From NCBI RefSeq assembly GCF_021654035.1, contig NZ_JAJPDW010000001.1, forward strand, positions 1 through 64,000: a stretch of 64,000 nucleotides of DNA. The letters are read 5' to 3'. Source of the DNA: Microbacterium aurantiacum. GTDB taxonomy: Bacteria; Actinomycetota; Actinomycetes; Actinomycetales; Microbacteriaceae. Positions 59,492 to 64,000 of this stretch are shown one piece after another. Both the position numbers and the translations under genes were made by a program. Positions within the stretch are counted from its first letter, which is position 1, and the number at the start of each line of letters is the position of its first letter. The notes beneath the pieces are model-generated. The model ran no database searches, had not been told where the DNA came from, and was given only the letters and a program-made list of their open reading frames with translations.

Positions 59492-60960
59492 GCGAGCATC
59501 GCTTTCAGCTCGGCGAGGTCGGCGGCGATCTCGGAATCCAGCTTCTCGATGTCGGCGATGATGTCGAGTGGCGCGCGGTGCTCGACTTCTTCGTGCACGA
59601 CTTCCTTGTACCGGTTGAGGGAGAAGTCGTACCCCTGCGCGACGATGTCGGCCTTGGGCACGAAGAACGACTGGTCGGTGCGCTCACGATCCTTCTCCGC
59701 ATCTCGGTTGCGCCAGCGCGCCAGCACGTCCGGCAGGTCGCTCGCGTCGACGGGGTTGCGCTTGTCGTCGAGGGAGAAGCCGTCGGCACGCACGTCGTAG
59801 AACCACACGTCGTCAGTGCCACCCGAGTTCGTCTTCGTGAAGAACAGAATCGCGGTCGAGACACCGGCGTACGGGCGGAAGACTCCCGATGGGAGCTTGA
59901 TGACGGCATCTAGCTTCTGATCTTCGACGAGGGACCTGCGGAGCGTCTTGTGCGCGGTGCTGGAGCCGAACAGGACTCCGTCGGGGACGATGACGGCGGC
60001 GCGGCCGCCGGGCTTGAGGAGTTTCAGGAAGAGTGCGAGGAAGAGAAGCTCCGTCTTCTTCGTCTTTACAGTGCGCTGCAAGTCCTTCGCCGTGGACTCG
60101 TAGTCCAGGGAGCCAGCGAATGGCGGGTTGGCGAGGATGAGCGTGTACTTCTCAGCATCACCCGCTGCGCCTTCGGACAGCGAGTCGCGGTAGCGGATGT
60201 CGGGCGCTTCGATGCCGTGCATGAGCATGTTCATGCTGCCGATGCGGAGCATGACGTTGTCGAAGTCGTACCCGTGGAACATCGAGTGGTGGAAGTGCCG
60301 TCGCTGCGCGGCATCGAGCAGCGCTTCGGCGTGGGCGTCGCGCACGTATTCGGATGCGGCGACGAGGAACCCGGCGGTGCCGTACGCGGGGTCGCAGATC
60401 TCGTCGTTCGGGGTCGGTGCGGTCATCTTGACCATGAGGTCGATGATGTGGCGTGGGGTGCGGAACTGCCCGTTGACGCCGGCGGACGCGATCTTCGACA
60501 GGAGATACTCGTAGAGGTCGCCGTTGGTGTCGCGGTCGGCCATCGGGATGCCGTCGAGCATGTCCACGACCTTCGAGAGCAGAGCCGGGGTCGGGATCGT
60601 GAAGCGAGCGTCCTTCATGTGCTCGCTGTAGGTGGTGCCGTCACCCATCTCCCGCAGGAACGGGAACACTTCGTCGCTGACGATCTTGAACATCACCTCG
60701 GGCGATGTGTTCTTGAAGTGGCTCCACCGCAGCTCGGACTGTCCGGGGAGGAAAACGGGGTTCTCGACAGGGGCGCTGGTGATGCGGGCTTTCTTCTCGG
60801 CGAGGGTCTGGAGGTCGTCGAGGCGGCGGATGAACAGCAGGTAGGTGATCTGTTCGATCACCTCGAGCGGGTTGCTGATGCCTCCCGACCAGAAGGCGTC
60901 CCAGACGCGGTCGATCTTGCTCTTCAGTTCACCTGTGATCACTTCAGTAACCTTAGCCAC
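59488..60960 (-). CDS. hsdM: type I restriction-modification methyltransferase subunit M
   Basis: The 490-residue N6-adenine methyltransferase starts at GTG 60960. It has the HsdM N-terminal helical domain (SKIDRVWDAFWSGGISNPLE), SAM motif DPAYGTAGF (190-198) and catalytic NPPF (278-281), and a C-terminal helical tail (DIIADIEKLDSEIAADLAEL). With HsdS it protects host sites; with HsdR it restricts unmodified DNA. A frameshifted DUF4325 gene lies 37 bp upstream on the same strand. Confidence 0.96.
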   Translation of the reverse strand: MAKVTEVITGELKSKIDRVWDAFWSGGISNPLEVIEQITYLLFIRRLDDLQTLAEKKARITSAPVENPVFLPGQSELRWSHFKNTSPEVMFKIVSDEVFPFLREMGDGTTYSEHMKDARFTIPTPALLSKVVDMLDGIPMADRDTNGDLYEYLLSKIASAGVNGQFRTPRHIIDLMVKMTAPTPNDEICDPAYGTAGFLVAASEYVRDAHAEALLDAAQRRHFHHSMFHGYDFDNVMLRIGSMNMLMHGIEAPDIRYRDSLSEGAAGDAEKYTLILANPPFAGSLDYESTAKDLQRTVKTKKTELLFLALFLKLLKPGGRAAVIVPDGVLFGSSTAHKTLRRSLVEDQKLDAVIKLPSGVFRPYAGVSTAILFFTKTNSGGTDDVWFYDVRADGFSLDDKRNPVDASDLPDVLARWRNRDAEKDRERTDQSFFVPKADIVAQGYDFSLNRYKEVVHEEVEHRAPLDIIADIEKLDSEIAADLAELKAMLA

Positions 60961-60996
60961 GCTCTACGCGGTCGCCTTCTCGGGAGAAGCGGTGCC

Positions 60997-61208
60997 TCAA
61001 TCGTCCACGGTCCGCGCATTTGATTGTGAAGGAAGAACACGGAAGAGTTCGTCGGCGAGCCGGGCCCGATGAGGTCGAGGCCTTCGAAGTCGAAGATGAC
61101 GACCCGGAACTTCTCGAGGCCTTGGGTGAACCGCCTGACTTCGCTGCGACTGATGAAGTCACCGGGGCGGGTGACCAGCCCGATGCGCTGGCTAGTCCGG
61201 CCACTCAT
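60997..61208 (-). pseudogene. DUF4325 (STAS-like) gene with a one-base frameshift
   Basis: From ATG 61208 the frame reads GDFISRSEVRRFTQGLEKFR then VVIFDFEGLDLIGPG, the DUF4325 pattern. The family continues FADELFRVF; here the in-frame codons give SPTNSS, but shifting by one base near 61057-61060 gives ADELFRVLPSQSNARTVDD and a stop at 60997. One T is missing from the expected TTC. Either the gene is broken or the assembly has an error. DUF4325 proteins are small STAS-like modules often next to ATPase or regulator genes. It precedes hsdM in the same operon and overlaps the upstream small acidic gene. Confidence 0.68.
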
Positions 61209-61407
61209 CCCGCAGCTCCTCGAGGTACCCGTCAGGGAACATCGGCTCACTCTCGTCGTCGTGAGCGTCAGCCGTGTCCGCCTCGTCAGGCTCGTCGTGT
61301 GAGACGCCTGTGCACAGGCTTTCCTCTGATTCGTCCATCGCTTCGGAGTCAATGATTTGCCGGAGTTCGGCCGTGCTCTTGCGGTGTTCGCAGTTGTTGG
61401 GACGCAT
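61192..61407 (-). CDS. small acidic protein upstream of DUF4325, possible
   Basis: A 71-residue frame starting at ATG 61407 with an Asp/Glu-rich body (EAMDESEESLCTG; EPDEADTADAHDDESEPMF) and end LEELRDEWPD. Its last codons overlap the DUF4325 start by 17 bp, as expected for coupled translation. There is no good ribosome-binding site and no family match, so it may be chance. It is divergent from the phosphoesterase gene. Confidence 0.42.
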   Translation of the reverse strand: MRPNNCEHRKSTAELRQIIDSEAMDESEESLCTGVSHDEPDEADTADAHDDESEPMFPDGYLEELRDEWPD

Positions 61408-61481
61408 GCCGTCGCGGCGTGACGATGTGGCGGCAGGGTGGGACGTGGGCGGCGGTGGGTCGCGCGTCAGCCGAGGCGAGG

Positions 61482-62312
61482 ATGAGGGTCGGAATGCGGG
61501 TGTTCGAGAGCGCAGCGAACGTCGACCTACCGGATCGGCGGGTGGCGGTGAGCGGGGACTGGCATGGCAACCTCGGCTGGCTAAGGGCGTGGGCGCCCGC
61601 GATCCGGCGGCTCGCGCCGGACGTGACGACCATCTTCCAGGTCGGCGATTGGTGGGTGGACCCTGTGGCCACCGACGCGATCTTCACCGCCACGGAGATC
61701 ACCCGCGTGTTTGTCACGCTCGGCAATCACGAGGCATGGGGCGAGATCACCCCGCTGCTGGCGGCGCACCCGGGTCAGGCGGTACGAGTGTCGGAGGTCA
61801 CGTGGCTGCTGCCGCGACCATCCCGGGTCCGCGTCGGCGGCCGGGGAGTGCTGTCCCTGGGTGGTGCCGCGTCCGTGGACCGGCTCTGGCGGGTCGAGGG
61901 CCGGGACTGGTGGCCGGACGAGGAGATCACCGACGAACAGGTCGCCGCGGCGATTGCCGGCGGCCCCACCGACGTGCTCCTGACCCACGAGTCTCCCGAG
62001 GGCACCCCGGTGCCTGAGGTAGGGGACGTGCTGCGGACGAACCCGCAGGGGTGGCCCGACGCCGCATTGGAAGCGTCCACCCGGTCCCGTCAGCAGGTCA
62101 CCCGGGTGTGGGGCGCGGTCGATGCGGCGCTGCTCGTCCACGGTCACATGCATGTTGCCGGCAGCGGCGCGCTTCCGGACGGCCGCCGGGTGGTTGCTCT
62201 GGGTCGCGACGGGTTCCCCGGAAACCTCGGCCTCCTCGATCTCGAGACCCTCCATATGGAGATTCCGCCCCTCTTCGAAATCCTCACAGCGACGAGGCCC
62301 ACCCATGACTGA
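61482..62312 (+). CDS. calcineurin-like metallophosphoesterase
   Basis: The 276-residue protein has all five blocks of the metal-binding fold: VSGDWHGN (Asp26, His28), FQVGDWW (Asp56), TLGNHEAW (Asn82, His83), VLLTHESPEG and VHGHMHVAGS. The target may be nucleotides or protein phosphate. ATG 61482 and ATG 61494 are equally possible starts. Its stop overlaps the next gene by 8 bp, forming a pair with the HAD-like protein. The location beside a restriction operon suggests an accessory or phage-related role, but this is inference. Confidence 0.88.
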   Translation: MRVGMRVFESAANVDLPDRRVAVSGDWHGNLGWLRAWAPAIRRLAPDVTTIFQVGDWWVDPVATDAIFTATEITRVFVTLGNHEAWGEITPLLAAHPGQAVRVSEVTWLLPRPSRVRVGGRGVLSLGGAASVDRLWRVEGRDWWPDEEITDEQVAAAIAGGPTDVLLTHESPEGTPVPEVGDVLRTNPQGWPDAALEASTRSRQQVTRVWGAVDAALLVHGHMHVAGSGALPDGRRVVALGRDGFPGNLGLLDLETLHMEIPPLFEILTATRPTHD

Positions 62313-63021
62313 CCCCAATGAGACCCCTGGTGAACAACCGTCGCCGGGCACCGGCTCCGCAGACAGCGGTGACGACCGATACCGACCGGTCGTCGATCTG
62401 GACGTCGACGGGGTGTTGCGTGTCCCGGAGCCGTTCCCGGGTGAGCGGACAGAGGTCGTCGCGATCGAGATCACCCTGACCTACGACCAATACCCGCGCT
62501 TCTCCCACGGCGCCCCACCATGGGACGACGACGGCACCCACACCGGATGCCACTTCCTCTCCGCCACGGGCGTCGCGTGGGTGCAGTCCCTGCTCGAACG
62601 CGGCGTCGATGTCCGCTTAGCCACCACGTGGGACCGGTGGGCCAACACGTACTTCGCCCGCCCTCTGGGGCTGCCCGAGCTCCCCGTCCTCACAGGTAAG
62701 CCACGGTACGGTGAGCGGTCCAGCCAGTGGAAAGCCCGCGTCATCGCCGCCGCCACCCGGGGGCGCCCCGTGCTCTGGGTCGACGACCAGCCCTGGCCCG
62801 AAAAGCTCTACGAACAGCACACCCCACGCGCCCTCACCGGCATCCTCGCGCCCAACCCGGAGACCGGGATCACCATCCGCGACGTCGACACGGCCGACAC
62901 CTGGCTGACTCTGGCCAGCAGCCCCGACGGCCAAGACGAGCTTCGCCGCCAATGGCGTCGCAAACGCGACCGACTCCGCCGTCACCGGGACGCATACGCA
63001 CGCGGCCGGTCCACGCAGTAG
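62305..63021 (+). CDS. HAD-like protein
   Basis: The 238-residue protein starts with a disordered acidic leader and then PVVDLDVDGVLRVPEPF, the DxDGV motif I of HAD proteins (Asp33 and Asp35), followed by LLERGVDVRLATTWDRWANT (motif II region with Thr) and GRPVLWVDDQPWPEKLYEQH (motif IV acidic pair). The C-terminus is Arg-rich. Such proteins occur singly in many actinobacterial mobile regions; the substrate is unknown. It overlaps the phosphoesterase gene, so they are co-expressed. Confidence 0.8.
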   Translation: MTDPNETPGEQPSPGTGSADSGDDRYRPVVDLDVDGVLRVPEPFPGERTEVVAIEITLTYDQYPRFSHGAPPWDDDGTHTGCHFLSATGVAWVQSLLERGVDVRLATTWDRWANTYFARPLGLPELPVLTGKPRYGERSSQWKARVIAAATRGRPVLWVDDQPWPEKLYEQHTPRALTGILAPNPETGITIRDVDTADTWLTLASSPDGQDELRRQWRRKRDRLRRHRDAYARGRSTQ

Positions 63022-63031
63022 GGGCCAGCGC

Positions 63032-63226
63032 GTGAACGCGGCGCGGAATGACGACGCAACTGAGCAGGATCCGGAACGGATCATCGTCTGGTGCGAGGTG
63101 CGCAGCAGCGAGGAACGCGGAACTCCGGCCGAAGCCTTCCAGCCGGGGTGGGGCTTTGGCAGCCCCGCGGCGTGTGCCCCGTCGGGGATCCTGACGCCGC
63201 ACACCTGCGACGAAGACGCCGGCTGA
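63032..63226 (+). CDS. short hypothetical protein, weak support
   Basis: A 64-residue frame from GTG 63032, 10 bp after the HAD-like gene and 8 bp before the next. It contains DPERIIVWCEVRSSEERGTP and two further Cys (SPAACAPSGILTPHTCDEDA). Placement in the gap of a run of co-oriented genes is the only argument for it. No domain was recognised. Confidence 0.4.
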   Translation: MNAARNDDATEQDPERIIVWCEVRSSEERGTPAEAFQPGWGFGSPAACAPSGILTPHTCDEDAG

Positions 63227-63233
63227 GGTGACG

Positions 63234-63734
63234 ATGACCGACGAACCTGACCGGCCCAGCCCGGAGCAGACACTCGCGCCCGCCGACATGGCCTTCGCGA
63301 TCGCAGTTGGCATTCCTCCGCGCGCGTTCTCCGAGCAGGCTACGCGTGAAAACGCCGCCTACGAACGATGGTCGGCGGAGGTCATTGAGGAGGAGATGCG
63401 CGGGTGGCCCTCCGTGGAGGACGTCGCCGTCCGACTCGGCGTCCACCCGTCCGCTGTCCGCCGCCTTGTCGACGGAGAAGACCTGAGGAGCGCCGCTGTG
63501 GACAAGGTCACCGTGATCCCGCCGTGGCAGCTAACCGATCGTGGGCAACTGCTGCCTGGCCTACGCGCGGTGCTCGCTGCGATGCCCGGCGACTACGGCC
63601 CGTACGAGACACAGAACGTCATGACCACCCCCGTCGAGGAACTCGACGGAAAGAGCCCCGCAAGGGCGCTCGAGCAGGGCCACCCCGTGCCTGCCATCGT
63701 CGACTGGATCACCTGGCTCGGCGCCGGGTCGTAA
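63234..63734 (+). CDS. DNA-binding protein, Xre/MbcA/ParS-like
   Basis: The 166-residue protein starts at ATG 63234 after GAGG. A helix-turn-helix is likely in WPSVEDVAVRLGVHPSAVRR, followed by a strand pair (DKVTVIPPWQLTDRGQLLPG) and a C-terminal PVEELDGKSPARALEQGHPV block that resembles the MbcA/ParS/Xre antitoxin C-terminus. No RES-domain toxin gene is visible before the window ends, so its partner, if any, may be missing or outside. Confidence 0.65.
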   Translation: MTDEPDRPSPEQTLAPADMAFAIAVGIPPRAFSEQATRENAAYERWSAEVIEEEMRGWPSVEDVAVRLGVHPSAVRRLVDGEDLRSAAVDKVTVIPPWQLTDRGQLLPGLRAVLAAMPGDYGPYETQNVMTTPVEELDGKSPARALEQGHPVPAIVDWITWLGAGS

Positions 63735-63922
63735 AGCTCGAATGCCAGGCGCCCCGGCCGCCGAGATGCAGCGAGCACTCGGACCGCAGCCGACACATGC
63801 TCAATCCGCGAAGTGGCCTACCCAGCCATCGGTTTCGAACCGAACCCTCCCCCGGCGACCCCGTCCGCGCCCGCAGATCGCATGGCGCGGTCCCCAAGAC
63901 GATCGCGGGCCGGTGGGAGCGG

Positions 63923-64000
63923 CTACTTCTCGCAGACGAAGGTGCCGGGGATGTTGTCGCCCAGCGGATGGACACTGTCCACTCTTACTCTTGTCGTCGA
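63923..64000 (-). CDS. C-terminal fragment of an unknown protein (enters from right edge)
   Basis: The minus-strand frame is open from the window edge to a TAG at 63923-63925 and ends VHPLGDNIPGTFVCEK, which looks like a natural protein C-terminus with one Cys. Only 25 codons are visible, so the family cannot be named. The 188 bp between it and the Xre-like gene contain no clear gene. Confidence 0.35.
   Translation of the reverse strand, partial: STTRVRVDSVHPLGDNIPGTFVCEK

Noticed and set aside
63709..63975. An 88-codon minus-strand frame near the right edge
   Set aside because: Ser/Arg-rich, without domain or ribosome-binding site, overlapping the end of the Xre-like gene.

Overview
The window is high-GC, densely coding actinobacterial DNA: many GTG starts, ATGA/GTGA gene overlaps, strong Asp-GAC bias. 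Gene content (type-2 argG, NucS in place of MutS/MutL, six-gene Mrp antiporter operon, paralogous membrane-anchored coiled-coil proteins) fits Microbacteriaceae, most likely Microbacterium. That is an inference from gene families; no rRNA or tRNA gene is visible to confirm it.

Left edge (1-1.5 kb): an ISL3-family element enters from outside and has cut a CmtR/ArsR-type metal-sensor gene after its first 31 codons. Core chromosome (1.7-46.9 kb): DUF808 membrane protein; purL with a 44-residue membrane protein; two paralogous coiled-coil proteins; a proVWX compatible-solute importer; an autoregulated GntR-ABC operon with a clear operator; chorismate mutase; AI-2E family exporter; lactonase; purA; argG; an SRPBCC/FAD-oxidoreductase pair; the Mrp operon, whose first gene appears to start at CTG; LacI/MFS divergent pair with a palindromic operator; nucS; a two-component system; a rhomboid-like/DUF2156 fusion; cspA; a LacI-controlled ThuA/Gfo-Idh-MocA operon; TauE; and gdhA closed by a strong hairpin.

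Accessory island (about 47-64 kb): three unknown co-oriented genes, one with two membrane helices; an opposed two-gene operon whose larger product has a long Gly/Ala-rich hydrophobic tract; a complete IS481-family element spanning 51,221-53,822 whose two matching ends enclose not only the transposase but also a WYL regulator and a RidA gene with their own operator and terminator; a type I restriction-modification operon (hsdM, hsdS, DUF91/NucS-like nuclease, hsdR) with a frameshifted DUF4325 gene at its head; and a metallophosphoesterase, a HAD-like protein and a possible Xre/MbcA/ParS-like protein. No CRISPR array, integrase, tRNA or rRNA was seen. The best candidates for undescribed biology are the five unknown genes at 47.2-51.0 kb, the IS481 element with passengers, and the rhomboid-DUF2156 fusion.
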